Source: Acanthosoma haemorrhoidale
Taxonomy: Eukaryota > Arthropoda > Insecta > Hemiptera > Acanthosomatidae
DNA: 64,000 nt
Reading direction: 5' to 3'
Assembly: GCA_930367205.1 (NCBI GenBank)
Contig: OV884013.1
Coordinates: 114,967,475 to 115,031,474, forward strand
A model generated the notes under the pieces. The model did not search any database, was not told where the DNA came from, and saw only the letters and a list, made by a program, of their open reading frames with translations. The translations under genes and the position numbers were made by a program. This document shows, one piece after another, positions 51,722-63,230 of the stretch (its first letter is position 1; each line of letters starts with the position of its first letter).

Positions 51722-53564
51722 GGACACTACTCTCGAGGAAGTGAAAGGACGGAATGTAAAGGAAGGCGGGGAGTAAGATGTAAAGAACTTGACAATAGCC
51801 ACAAGGAACAGAGCCGAATAAGAAAAGACGAAGTAGGTAGTTTGCAGTAAAAACAATTCTAGCGTAAACAGAGTAATGTATAGTCCAGAATGAAGGGAAA
51901 AATTAAATTAAAATTACAAACTAAAACTAAAAAAAAAAGTAATTGTTATGGCTTTAGTGGTCGATTATTTGTCCAAAAGGCATTGTTTTCTATCAATTTT
52001 TGACAGAATTGCTTGATCTTTCGCTAGATTTGCAAAATTTAACTCACAAACATGTCAGAACACCATCAAGAATTTAGGCGAACCGTTCAAATCAAAGAAC
52101 TTAACCGGTGTAAGGTAAATTTGCCATGGTAAGATTACACACAATAAAGTTTACAAGAGAAAAGAGGAAAAAGAAAAGCAAGGTAGCCTAGCTACTTAAA
52201 ATGCTAATTCCAGGCCATTTTCTCTTTCTTTTTTATTTATGAAAGTAATAAAGAGACCCTTGGAATTATTTGAGAGGGGGGGAGTGGTAATTGGGCCAGG
52301 GGTGAGCAGAGGAAAGGGAGGTAGTAGCAGTTAAGAATTTTACCGTTCCTAGAGTAGCAGTTAGTTCATTTTAACAGTTACATCGGCTCACTATTACTCC
52401 AAGTATCCTAACTGTTACATTTTAACAGGAACAATTAACATGTCTAAACTAATTTCACCGATAGAAAGGGGAACCTAGTTTGTTTGTTTTTTCAACTAAC
52501 ATTTTGTAAGACCAATTTCCAATTAAATTATATTTTTTGTAGATACTTACGCATACAAACGAAGTCAGGTAGCTATAAAGTGGAGTTTCAGCGTCAGCTT
52601 CTTAACTTATTAAACGATGTACGACATAATTGTGAGAGTGTTAGTTAGGGCTTGACGCAGCATACTCAATTCAATGCTATTGTCAATATCCCTAATACTG
52701 GCAATAATATTGACATGCACATTCTCACTTGAGTATCATTATGCTCAATATAGTATGTCAAACCGTCAATTTCTTAGTTCAATAATCTTGTCAATATTGC
52801 CTTTACTAATGCACATAGTTAGGTGCCTTTTAGTAGAGCAGGCCGACAGACAGGCGGGATATGGCGACCCAGTACATTTCATACTAAAGTATCTGCAGTG
52901 AACATTTCTTTTTATGAGCTAATCTGAAAAAAGCTCGTAAACAAAGATAAAGTAAGAAGTTAAGAGGTTTAAATAAAAAACTGTGGATTTGCTTCGCTTG
53001 CTAACATTACAATCTACTACAAGACGGGCAGTCATTAGAACAAAGAGATTTATCCTCAGCTAATCGCCGCTTCCCCCTTTAATTACTCAAAGCTCCGGAT
53101 TAAGTCCCTCAAAACTGGCAGTACTTAGACAAAGAGTGCAAGCTTCCCGAACAAATCCTCGGGAGCTAGCTGTGCTCTCCCACGGAGTGATTAGCTCCGT
53201 GTAGCTCTTTGTAACCGGCTCTTCGCCTGCCTCCCTGGGGGCCTCTGTTCCCGCGGGAGTTCCTTCCCACCGGTGGGTATGCAATATTCAGCCTGGCTTG
53301 GGTGATAATGGTCAAGTCATAGACTGTTTCGGAACTAACAGCTACGAGCATGTCGAACTTTAATAATTTAGGACGTAGTTGGCAAATGAGTCATATTAAA
53401 GAGGGAGGTTTTACTTTTAAAGAGGTAAATAGATATCATTTTGAGATGGGCTTTGAAAGGTACGTTCAAAAAAGTTTTCTTCCTACCTTCTTTAGGTCAA
53501 TGTTGTGCCTTGAATTTTGACAACCAATCATTGTAACAAAATTATACTGTAAAATACTGTCGGT
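51722..53564. other. spacer; GC-richer patch at 53060-53340
   Basis: Mostly AT-rich. The patch at about 53060-53340 is GC-rich with short open frames on the minus strand (for example, containing GRNSRGNRGPQGGRRRAG). No family is recognised; it may be a 5' region of a retroelement or an untranslated exon. No gene is called. Confidence 0.35.
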
Positions 53565-54140
53565 TATAGAGTCTCCAAGGGGGGAGGACGCCCGCCGCGG
53601 GCTAGGGTCACTACACCCGGCCGCTGTCCGGCGAGCGCCAAGAAAGAGATAAAGTGGGTGGACCTGTGGTCTTTGACCTTTGATGGCGGCCTAGTCGGCG
53701 GGCAGCTTTTCGTATTGATCTGGCTCCATAAGATCTTAGAAGGTGTGGCCTGACAGTGGACTATGTCCAGGAGAAGAGGAACAGGATATGTATTATAGGT
53801 AGTTTATGTGGTCTTGGAATGACCACGAGTTCCAACTTGGTATCTGAGGATAGGCGAAAACAGTCCGGAACCCAAAAGTGAGTTCAACCTGAAAGAGGCA
53901 GACTGGATCGCTGGGGGAGACGCTACTAGGTAAAGTTTGTAGGGCCCCAGAGATCGTCGTCTGCATGGAAGGGATCCCTTGCAAAGATATGCTAGTTTTA
54001 GCGAAACGAAGGTAGAGAATCCCACTAGGAAGGTGTGGGGTCTGACAAGGCCGGACTAAAACATAACGAGGTTAGGAAGAGAGATGCAGAGGTAATTCAG
54101 TAAGGAAGCCATGGTTCGAGTAGAGCAGTAAGTGCCAGTG
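53565..54140 (+). repeat. Repeat X, longest copy
   Basis: The fullest copy: GGACGCCCGCCGCGGGCTAG, GGTCTTTGACCTTTGATGGC, GGCGGGCAGCTTTTCGTA, CCAGGAGAAGAGGAACAGG, GTGGTCTTGGAATGACCACG, GGTGTGGGGTCTGACAAGG, AACATAACGAGGTTAGG and GCCATGGTTCGAGTAGAGCA. It runs directly into (GA)n. In minus orientation a frame with ATG near 54110 (MASLLNYLCISLPNLVMF) recurs in other copies but is interrupted, so coding capacity is doubtful. Confidence 0.85.
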
Positions 54141-54239
<99 letters not shown>

Positions 54240-54262
54240 AGATAGAGAGAGAGAGAGAGAGG
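54141..54262. repeat. (GA)n microsatellite at the end of repeat X
   Basis: GA repeat with a few AAAG and ATAG interruptions. It is followed at once by GGTTTTATTATTAAAACATAG, the start of repeat Y. Confidence 0.97.
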
Positions 54263-54325
54263 TTTTATTATTAAAACATAGAAATCATAGGTAGATATTT
54301 TCTGGGCCGTTCGAGAATAGGTCAT
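54263..54325 (+). repeat. Repeat Y, partial copy 3
   Basis: TTTTATTATTAAAACATAGA and GATATTTTCTGGG match 18823-18870. It directly follows the X plus (GA)n unit. Confidence 0.5.
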
Positions 54326-54410
54326 ATCGGCTTAACCTTAACTGTTCATCACATCATACCTCAGTGCCGTAAATTCAGAACTCCTCCACATGGAGACGGA
54401 CTAGAAGGAA
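54300..54410 (+). pseudogene. Retroelement ORF end relic (VHHIIPQC)
   Basis: The frame RIGHIGLTLTVHHIIPQCRK resembles the Cys-containing end of R1/Jockey ORF2 RNase H regions and matches similar text at about 45945 and 61080. Short and decayed. Confidence 0.4.
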
Positions 54411-54534
54411 TTACTTACTTGGACGAATCGGTTTCTACCTATCCTTCTAAATTTAAATAGCTAATGTCTTCTGTAATAGTCATTAATACTGATGTGACCT
54501 TCAATAATAATTAAGAATAAACAACACATACTTA

Positions 54535-55080
54535 GGACTTTCAATTGATAAGAGGCTGACTTGAAAGCCCTACATGAAAATGAAACGATATAGATTGAAT
54601 TACAAGCTCAAGCATTTACTGGATCAACGTTCAGACCGACCTAGAAACTACAGGCATGCCAAAGTTATTTGGACATACGAGACCCATATTTACGAATGGT
54701 CTAAGATGACTAACATCCAGGCTCTACAGACGTTTCAATCAAAAACTATGGCGTATTATAAAAATACGACAGGTGAAAAACTATACGTGCGAAATCATAG
54801 AGTTACCACTGACCACAAAATTGTCATGATACCAAAAAAAAAAAACACTCTTGACTACATTATAACATCATAGAGAAAATATTATGACAAACTGCACGAA
54901 TGCTCAAACCTTGGTTTAAGATTAAAACGAGTAAGCTATGTTCAAAAGTTCCTTCAACAACAATAAAGAGAATCCTTGGATGTCCTCGTGTCAGTCTTGG
55001 AGTGCTTCATTACAATAAACGCAAAATAGAATCGTACAATCAATACATCCTGGACAATGCAATTAACGACGATATGTCAG
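54535..55080 (+). pseudogene. Jockey-like RT C-terminal relic
   Basis: The frame reads LGLSIDKRLT, then KPYMKMKRYRLNYKLKHLLD, then VIWTYETHIYEWSKMTNIQA and LQTFQSKTMAYYKNTTGEKL. This is colinear with the C-terminus of NLTR-B (YLGFHLDKRLTW ... IWTYG ... FQSKALR) but clearly more diverged. A small deletion and frame changes are present, and an A run at 54835-54844 lies inside it. The following open frame (54900-55103) continues the same relic without recognised motifs. Confidence 0.65.
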
Positions 55081-55986
55081 TTATAGTGGACAATATAAAA
55101 TAAATCATATAATAAAAACTAAATAGATAAAACGGTGGTGAATCCATTACATTTGTGAATGAGGATATGGAAAAGTAAATTGACTGTAACGAATAGACAA
55201 TTCTAACCTTGCAGCTGCGATTGAGCATGTATAGGTTAGAGGATATTTGAGCTCTGCTTCTAGACAAAAACGACCGTTGACTACCATTTCTAGTGGGGAC
55301 ACTCGGGGAAAATATGCGAACAATGATCTTCACTTAACAAAACCATTAAAATAGCGAATCATAGTTACATCAAATTGATTGGGGAAACAGAAGAAAAATG
55401 GCCGTCAGGCGTACAGGTAGCCAATAGGCCGAGGGGAATAAGAAGGGAGGTTATAGTCAAAGGGCCTAGGTTACACGGCCTGATTGAACTCTCTCTTCCT
55501 CGCGAGGGCTTTTTATTGCCAATATTCAATCTACAAGAGTCGGGTCGAGGCCCTTTCTTGTCTTCTGACGGCTACAAACTTCACTCTCTCAGTATTCTTG
55601 CCCTAATATTGTCCGATTAGCATTCCATTTGAGAAAATTGTCTTTTCACATTTCAGGAGAGACTAGAGCCTGGAAGAAGAACGGATCCGACAATTATCTT
55701 TTTTATAAAAGTCCTCTTTGGGCTATTCAATCATTTCATCTTCTGCTACGCTTGCCGAATTACATTAGACGTCCTGTTAATAAACCCTCCGAAGCGAGAC
55801 CCCTGTTCGAGGCGTGAATTTTTACATAGAATGTATGGTACGATATGATATATGAAGCCTTATATATATAATAATTAAATACAATAATTAATTCAATATT
55901 ATTATTAAGAAATAAATAAATAAAGTCGTTTTTTATATTTTAGATAATAAGCATTGCTACGTTCGGCCAATGCGGAGTTTATTTCA
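55081..55986. other. spacer; unassigned open frames
   Basis: Plus-strand frames at 55375-55620 and 55629-55817 lie in moderately GC-rich DNA but have no recognised similarity. Possibly retroelement sequence. Confidence 0.35.

Positions 55987-56028
<42 letters not shown>
55987..56028. repeat. (AT)n microsatellite
   Basis: About 20 AT units with one interruption at the start. Confidence 0.95.
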
Positions 56029-56033
<5 letters not shown>

Positions 56034-57240
56034 TATAATATGTGGATACCTCTACGTGTATCGATACACTAATCTATCTGATACACAACTGAACCCGAAT
56101 ACATAACATTGTAATACAATATACAACGGTTGTATATTTTCTAAGCATACATATATACGTTTATCTATTCACCTGACTCACTCACAAACACCACTGTTAC
56201 GCTCTAGTTAGTATAATTAGAATATTTAAGTTTTAGGTTTGCCATCTAACTATTCAACTACTGACAGATTTCATTCCTCAAATCTTGAGCGTATTGCATA
56301 CAGTTGTACAAAATTATACCTTACTCAAATATTCAATTCACTTACTGTTGGTCCCAATTGAATCTAAAACCTTAAAAAAAATTAACGTGGTGATCAAAAT
56401 GGAAAGAATTTAAAGGTTTAAATAGAATTGTATGGTCAAAATGTTTTATTAACCAAAAATAATAAAAGATTAAAGTGTCTAAACGAGGAATCACTGAACA
56501 GATTATATCTATCTTACTAGCTAGAAATAAAATTTCAGTCTTACGAGCTTACGTTGATGTCTTCAATCTGAAGTAGAAGCAGCTTCAAAGCCGAGGTCAA
56601 AGGTAAAGTTAAACGAGAAATGTTCTCTCGAAGAGTTGGCAAAGAGTTTGCCAACAAGAGATCCGCTTCGGGCAGAGACCCACAACCTCTGCTCAGGGGA
56701 GTCACACGTCTGCTCACGTCAGTGCGACTAAGCGACTCCTCTCCACTTTTTCTTTTTTCTTTTTTTCAAAGCTCTCACATTTGAAAAATCAAAGAAAGGG
56801 GGGGAAATAAAATGGAATTATTTGGAATAAGTGGATCCTTTTACTATGACTGTCTCGTCTCTACATATACATGTTCTCGTCTTGGACCGTATCTATCTCT
56901 CTTCGACAGAAGGTTTCTTTATAGACCTTTGTGATCGTGTATGCCTTTTCACACCATCTATCGAATCGGTTATTTAGCACTTAGTCCCATATCCTTTCTG
57001 GCACTTACAGGACACTGCACTTTTTGACAGGAAACAAAAAGGAAGAGTTGTAAACTCCTCCAGCCCCTAACCGGCAATCTGCAACAGATGGGGTAGCCTT
57101 ACCTTCGGTACCCACACTTAAAAGAGAGGTTTACGGCATGCCGACAGTCGACCTTTGGCTCTCTGGCCCCAGTCCCTTAACGTTATTTAATAATTTCACA
57201 CTGCATTCCCCATGTAGGGGGTTGAATATATAACAGTATC
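56029..57240. other. spacer, no gene assigned
   Basis: AT-rich at first. The 56520-57190 segment is more complex (for example, AGAGTTGGCAAAGAGTTTGC and a CT-rich run near 56740), possibly an old LTR or MITE, but no matching partner was found in the window. Confidence 0.35.
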
Positions 57241-57282
57241 GAGACCCTCAATTTAATCTTTTTATTCACATACCTACTCAGC

Positions 57283-57312
57283 CAACGTTTCGTCTATTCA
57301 GCCATCATCAAG
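57283..57312 (-). ncRNA. Hammerhead-ribozyme-like core, Penelope-like element trace
   Basis: The minus strand reads CTTGATGATGGCTGAATAGA followed by CGAAACGTTGG. CUGAUGA, a short GGCU-loop-AG(c)C hairpin and GAAAC form the conserved hammerhead core. Here the first element is UUGAUGA and stem II has one mismatch (AGAC for AGCC). Such motifs are established in terminal repeats of Penelope-like elements. No GIY-YIG/RT ORF of such an element was found nearby. Confidence 0.35.
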
Positions 57313-58318
57313 ACTACAAATTACAACTAGATGCATACATTTACGTATTTATTACCTAGAATAACATGATACAAGAAATACAATGCTGTGGCGAAACGTC
57401 AAAGTGAGGCCAGATTTATCAAAATGAATATATTCGACAGTCTTTTTTCTTCAAAATATTATTTAAAGGTCGTTTTCACAACTAACTTAACGAGTGTCAT
57501 TTAATGCATGGTCCTTTTCACACATTCACGATGCTAAAAAAAAAATCAATTACTTGTAATTAAAAATAAATAATTTTCTATCACATTGAGTAGGGTATGA
57601 AATTATTGGCGTACTGAATGGTAATGTTTTCTGCCTTAGGACATGAGAGGATTGTTATTAGAAAGATTAAACAAAAGGTTTCCATATTTTGTAGCCTGAT
57701 AAAAAAAATTTAATCACGACTGCTATCGTTGTGTAGACTGAGATACCGCCGCGAAAGATGATTGTTGTCCTGCGGGAAAGTAAATCAAACAAACAAAGTG
57801 GCAAAAAGTTCTCCTGCTATACAAGACTTGATGAGGGTGGGAATTATCCCGACTTCTGGTTAGCTGCTCCCGGTATAATCATGGGCGATGACATCCCGGC
57901 CACGGCCCCCTCGGGGGCAGTTGATGTCTCCCCGGAAAAGTCCATTTTCCAGAGCCCAGTTTTACAGGGAGGTCCCAATTAAAGTTTCACTGCTTCCCTC
58001 TAACGTAAGGGTCGTTACCTCTCCTTCGCTATGGCACACTTGCCAATTTCCTATTACACGGAATATTAGTCCAGGAACAAGTTCAGGGAACTGAGAGAGC
58101 CCTGGGGGAAAAAAAGGAAACTCCAGGTGATGATTAAGCTTGGCAAATTCCATCATCATAGATCAAATGTCTGTTACATAAATTAAACTCAGTTACCTGT
58201 AAGCTTTTAAGTATGTGTGAATGTATTTGTCAGCATGTCGACTTAGAAATATATCAATTTGATTACATAATCGTACTTTAAATTCAAAACTTTCAATTCA
58301 TATTTATTTATATATGCA
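57313..58318. other. spacer; unassigned GC-richer patch at 57830-58110
   Basis: The plus-strand open frame at 57758-57982 includes FSCYTRLDEGGNYPDFWLAA in a GC-richer patch; no family recognised. Otherwise AT-rich. Confidence 0.35.
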
Positions 58319-59010
58319 TTTACAAACATCTAAGAGACCTCCCAAATCCACATAGTTGTCACCTCACAAGCGTTCGAAAGAGGAAGCGGAGTCTTGGGAA
58401 GTCCCCCACGCTCCACCGTCAGCCGCGTCACCGGATACGAGTCAGTGGAAGGTTCCCAAGAGCGCGAGAGCCACATACGCTCAGGACATGATTGGAGAAA
58501 CTGGCCATTACCATGACTCCTACTGTTACGCATTTATAGCAGGTCACGAAGCCGTTTTAGTCTCCGAGGAGGATTATAGGGATGAGTGGTGCAGTGCAAT
58601 GACTGTCCTACGGGATTAGGGTGGTTGGATAGGTAACTATGGAATTTCATGAACTTTGAAGGGATGAGTTCAAGAATGTAGGGTATGTTAAGAATCGTTA
58701 TGAAGGGTTTTACTGCTGACGTAATAAGAGGCATTTACTATTGTTCTCAGGACTTTTGGTTGAAAGGATTGGATACGCTTGATCTTTGACTTTTTTGCTG
58801 TCCCCCATAGCTTTATTCCGTATGTCCAGATTGGCTTACGTACAACTTTGTAAATTAGTAATTTTTTGTCTATTGAGAAATGGGATGTCCTTTGAAGTAG
58901 TCTGTACAGTTGTCCAAAGCGTCTGTTTAGTTCTTGTCTTTTTAGCCTCGTATGTGGGTTCCAGGTCAGCCGTTTGTCGAGATGGAAGCCTAAGTACCGT
59001 ACTAAATTGG
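58319..59010 (-). mobile_element. NLTR-B fragment: RT C-terminus plus 3' UTR
   Basis: The best NLTR-B copy. The minus-strand frame from about 59005 to 58690 is open for about 105 codons: DKRLTWNPHTRLKRQELNRR, FGQLYRLLQRTSHFSIDKKL, LIYKVVRKPIWTYGIKLWG, KRIQSFQPKVLRTIVNASYY and VSSKTLHNDS. It then has stops and runs into the 3' UTR blocks shared with 42898-43253. It ends near TTTACAAACATC without the last 70 bases of the family. It is 5'-truncated near 59010. Confidence 0.8.
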
Positions 59011-60124
59011 TATTGAATAGTTATAACGATAACGATATAATGAATAGTATTATACAATTATAAACGACTAATGACAAAATAAGTAATATTTAAATGCATA
59101 ATATCAAACAATGGTCTGGACTGACTAATAATTTTGGAAAGATGTAATAATATTCAAATTATTTAGTAGGCCGTGGCAAAAAACAATTTTCAACAAAACG
59201 TTTTGGGTTCCATAGTGCTCTACGTCACAGGAAACGTGAGAGGTCAGACGCTTTGACAGTGAGTAAAGAGACATGTCACTTGTGAATCATGATGTGATTT
59301 TTTTTGATGCGCGCAGTCAATTATTAGTCAGTCCAGACCATTGTTTGATAAAAGAAATTCAGCGATAGTTAGGATATAGAAGAGATAATATTTTACGTAA
59401 TTAATATTTTTATAATTACGAGTCACGATAAATAAATTATTTAATCAGCATGGTATCCATGAGAGAAAACATCCGAGGGAAACAACCTTGGAACTGTTAA
59501 AAAGTCCTCATTTATTATTCGAAGTTAGGAGCCCACCTGAAAAATTAAGCTTCAACTTATTTAATAAATTTATTTTTGTCAAACATATAATATTTTTTAT
59601 TTATTATTTGTGTTTGAGATGGCCGATCAAGGTGGCCGGGGAAACAGCTTCTGACTCGCAAAATCGCACAAGCGAAATATAATATTACACGAACCGCTCT
59701 TGCCTGCTCTTATTTTATTTTTCTAAAATTTAATTATATTGTAATAAACTTTTGTTAATTATTTTACTTATTATCTTGGTCGTTCGTATAGGAATATAAT
59801 TTCCCTTTAACAAAGAGTTGATTTGAATTTACTTTTAGTTAGGGCTAATTATTAGACAAGAGGATGCAATAATAATATTCAGTAATAAATAGGAAATAGA
59901 GGAAAGCTTTATTAAGAATTGCATTAATTATTGCTATTTGTTGGGTAATTATAAATTTGAAATTGACTTGAGATGAATTGCAATATATAAGACTAAATTA
60001 ATATTATAAACGAAAATTAAGTTACAAAAAAATGTATCTAGTTAAAATCACGAATGGAAAACCCTTTGGTCTTGCGCAGTGGAGGTGTCTCTCTGGAAAA
60101 GTGTCCTCCAGAGAGAAGAACATC
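59011..60124. other. AT-rich spacer
   Basis: No gene or shared repeat recognised. Confidence 0.4.
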
Positions 60125-60625
60125 TGGTTTTTTTCTAAACCCCTTTATTAATAAAATTTTTAACAATTTACAATGCAATTACAAAGTTCAATTTAACAAT
60201 TTCTCCTCTTACTACGATGCGCTGATGCATTCGAAGGAGGTTGGGTTACATAACATATCAGGTTGACGTTAAAATTACAATGCGATGTATAAATACTAGG
60301 TGATGGGGCTCACCTTCAGCTTACAACCGGGAAACTAAAAACTAAAACCTAAACCTAGAACCTAAGACTAAAGCGTTCCTGCGTCTTGCCATCGATGGGG
60401 GAACGGAGCGGGGGTTATCGTGTTGAACACCGGGTTTGTCAGGTATTGCAGGGAGTCGAAAAATTTAATATGTCTACGTTGGATGAATTCATCCACCGTA
60501 GGCAGCTCAAAGATCTCGTGAAGCTCACTGTTGCTCCGCTGCTCGAATGAAGTACCTCTGACCACTTTCATCAGGATACCGTTTTGGAATTGTTGGAGTC
60601 GCCGAGCTGTCATATACGTCAGAAA
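60125..60625 (-). mobile_element. NLTR-A fragment: ORF end plus 3' UTR
   Basis: The minus-strand frame at 60368-60613 reads TARRLQQFQNGILMKVVRGT, SFEQRSNSELHEIFELPTVD, EFIQRRHIKFFDSLQYLTNP and HRWQDAGTL. It is followed by a 3' UTR with the family hairpin at 60298-60315 and GAAGGAGGTTGG, ending AAACCCCTTTATTAATA near 60145. The last ORF part is open, so this copy is fairly young. Confidence 0.85.
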
Positions 60626-61029
60626 ACAAAAAATGACTGTATCGCCCTCTGTTCTCGAATTTCATTGGTGGTTCTTCCCCCCCCCCCATTTGGTGGGGTT
60701 GAAAAATAGTTAAGTTAGCATGGTAGCTGCTGCCATCTGATGTGAGAATTGGACTATTGGAACTAAGAGACTTTATTCTTCTTGGTCCTGTTTCTCGGCC
60801 CCTGTCGCCAAGACCCATTCATAAACGCACCTTTTAACAGTTCTAATTTACTGACTCAATACAATTTTACATGTATCTACCGGATTGAATTTACTATACG
60901 ATTGATAAATGAAGATAAGATAATTTGAAGGTTTTTATTATGGGATAGTTTTAATTTTTTGGCTATTTTATATCTACAATTCCATTTTCAAAGATACCAT
61001 ACCATAATAATATTAATATGTACCTACAC
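60626..61029. other. spacer with a C run
   Basis: A C run at 60679-60687; no gene recognised. Confidence 0.4.
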
Positions 61030-61250
61030 CTGACAGAAGCAAACATTCTAGGCTGTGCCATATCTACCGACTTGTAAGGAGTGTTCATCACATCATCGCT
61101 GAGTGTAATAAATTACAAACTGCTGACAGAGAACTGGACTACCACAAAATACCACGAAGACACGCTGAACTTCCTTGGGTGGTTGGAGTCCCGCCAGGTA
61201 GACTCCCCATAAGACGAATGAGAAATAAAAGTTTATAAGCAGATGGAACT
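61030..61250 (+). pseudogene. Retroelement ORF end relic (VHHIIAEC)
   Basis: The frame LVRSVHHIIAECNKLQTADR, then RHAELPWVVGVPPGRLPIRR, in decayed sequence. The first part matches the ends at about 45945 and 54310. Confidence 0.4.
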
Positions 61251-61349
61251 GTTGAGAATGTTCACAAACAACGTGGCGGAAAATGTAGCGTCAACACCCC
61301 TACAACATCGCTCTCCGTGAATTTAAAATTCATGCGCCTATCGCATTTT

Positions 61350-61560
61350 GAAGCGATCTAAGTTGAAAAGTAACATAAGTCTTCAGTACATGCTCTCAAT
61401 GAAGATGATCCAGACGGGAGAATTGAGCCTTGTGAGTGGACTTTGGCGAAGAACAGCAGTTTCAAAGACCAATAATTCGGAGCGATTGTTCAGGCTTTGG
61501 ACTCCATTCCCAATAGCACTTTAACACAAACTTTATTTCTTAAAAACTTTATCTGTGGGC
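61350..61560 (+). pseudogene. Tc1/mariner-type transposase relic
   Basis: The frame VHALNEDDPDGRIEPCEWTL followed by AKNSSFKDQ corresponds to 10785-11010 (FDINEDDQVGE, YCDWYLAK). It is a short linker-region fragment of a mariner-like transposase; no termini seen. Confidence 0.45.
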
Positions 61561-62060
61561 TTGGCTATTATTTATTAACGCAAAAAATTTAAAAAAAAAG
61601 TAAACTTTAGCATTTTATAGATAACAGAGTTTAGTAACATTGGTAACGCCATTATAACCTTTAAAATTAAACAACCCTAGTACGAGTAGTTGCCGAGCTA
61701 ACGTGGATGGCTAGACTCTCAAGGCACGGAGGGGAGGTTCCCCTTGTTTACAATCCTTGGTCATTATCCCATTGCAACCACACTGTTTGCTCCTAACTTA
61801 GTTTAGGACCCCCGGACAAATATCAGCCTATATAGATCTGCATATTATATGGAAACGTCAGAGGGGTGCCGGAAAAGGAGCACCCCAGTACCTTATTAGC
61901 AGGAAGGGGAGAAGCACCGGAAGTGCTCGCAAATTCATAATGCGGGGAGGGGGGCTTAAACCGATGATCCATGCCACCTATATCTCCAGCATGGTAGAAA
62001 CCGATTTAAAAAAAAAATTTCGTTAAATCTCAAATTCATTGTTGTTTTTTGTCACAGAAA
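61561..62060. other. spacer, no gene assigned
   Basis: Moderately GC-rich around 61690-61960; no open frame with similarity. Confidence 0.35.
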
Positions 62061-62199
62061 GGCCTTAAAGACCACGCGAATATCATTACTTTCGGTTCTT
62101 TTCTTGTTTTTGATTTTCCTTTCCTTCCACTTTTCCCTCATTATCTCTGCGTGCTTTTGTCTTCTTTCTTCTGTCCACGCGACTTTTTAGATTTTTTCT

Positions 62200-62700
62200 T
62201 TCCTTCAGTCTTTTCCTATATTTTTCTCCGTCTTGACAATCCTGGTCCGTTATTCCTAGTCTTTAAGTTTATTCCTTCATCTGCTTGGTGTATTCCCTTG
62301 AGCTTTAGTATCATTAGATTTTCTGGAATATTTCCTTGTTTAGTCTTTCCGGGGTCATTCTTGCCATATGTCCGTGGAATTTCAGTCTCCTGATCCTTAT
62401 GTCCGTTTCTAGGTCTTTCGTGTCTTTGTAGATTTCCTGGTTGGATCTTAGCCTGTATCCTTCTTGTGTCTTTTTGGGGCCGTAGATCCTTCTTAGGATT
62501 CTTCGTTCTATTCTCAGTAGTTTTTCTAGATTGGGGAGGCATGAGGTTTCCGTCCCATATAATATTACCGGTTTAACGACTGTGTTGTAGTGTCTTATTT
62601 TCGCTTTAGTAGACAGTTTTTTCTTGTTATATACGTTACTGGTTGCAAAACTTAGTCTCTCTAGTTTGGTGATTCTTTCTTTTTTTAGTTTATTATATTA
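62200..62700 (-). pseudogene. Non-LTR reverse transcriptase C-terminal domain relic
   Basis: Read across frames on the minus strand: KRHYNTVVKPVILYGTETSC-like text, NLEKLLRIERRILRRIYGPK, RYGLRSNQEIYKDTKDLETD-like text and RIRRLKFHGHMARMTPERLN. This segment (YGTET, ERRILRRIxGP, RxRRLxFxGHxxRM) is the recurrent C-terminus of an endonuclease-reverse transcriptase family common in insects. It is distinct from the NLTR-A and NLTR-B ends. The 114-residue plus-strand open frame across it is a shadow. Confidence 0.6.
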
Positions 62701-62749
62701 AATTAAATTATAGCCAAAAAGTCATAGCCTAAACGATATATCCAGTGCA

Positions 62750-63230
62750 GTAGTTGAAACAATTTGTAAAAAGCAAAATTCTGGGTTCCCTCGATCCTGA
62801 AGTTTTGTGGAAAGCTGAGAAGACACATCCTGGCATAAAGGAAACCATTTTCTAAGTTAAAGCACATTTTCACGAATCCTTGTACAACCTATACGGCTTG
62901 CATTCACAGTATCAAGCTTGTAAACATATCATTGAAACAGTGGCAGTATGAACATTTCACAGATACAGGAGAAGTTTATAACTTTTCGATGAGTATTGGT
63001 GTCTCACCGCCTCTGAAAAACTAGAAATTTTGAACAACAATTCTGGACTTGTTCCATACATCAAGACAGAAATGCCACATGTTACAACGACGCGTTACAT
63101 GTTGCACCGTCATACATTTGCATCAAAAACTTTCAACATCTGGTAAAAGCAGCATGCGGACAATTTCCACCACCTGTGCTCAAAAAAAGACTAGAAATCG
63201 CCTAAATGGAAGACATGACTAATGTATGGC
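62750..63230 (+). pseudogene. hAT transposase relic (ZBED/SCAND3-like)
   Basis: The plus-strand frame near 63010-63140 reads EKLEILNNNSGLVPYIKTEM, PHVTTTRYMLHRHTFASKTF. LHRHxxASK is the conserved block after the second catalytic Asp of ZBED-type hAT transposases; compare LHCIIHQQNLCSKS in the complete element at 32593-34398. The remainder is decayed, and no ends were identified. Confidence 0.45.

Noticed and set aside
52674..52901. 75-residue hydrophobic open frame resembling a membrane protein
   Set aside because: The region is built from short AT-rich direct and inverted repeats of ATTGTCAATAT type; hydrophobicity follows from composition.
53060..53340. Host exon in the GC-rich patch
   Set aside because: Open frames compete on the minus strand, no convincing splice pair was found and the peptide is repetitive in Gly/Arg; left as unassigned.
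62049..62393. 114-residue Phe/Leu-rich plus-strand frame
   Set aside because: It is the shadow of a minus-strand reverse-transcriptase C-terminus with recognisable motifs.
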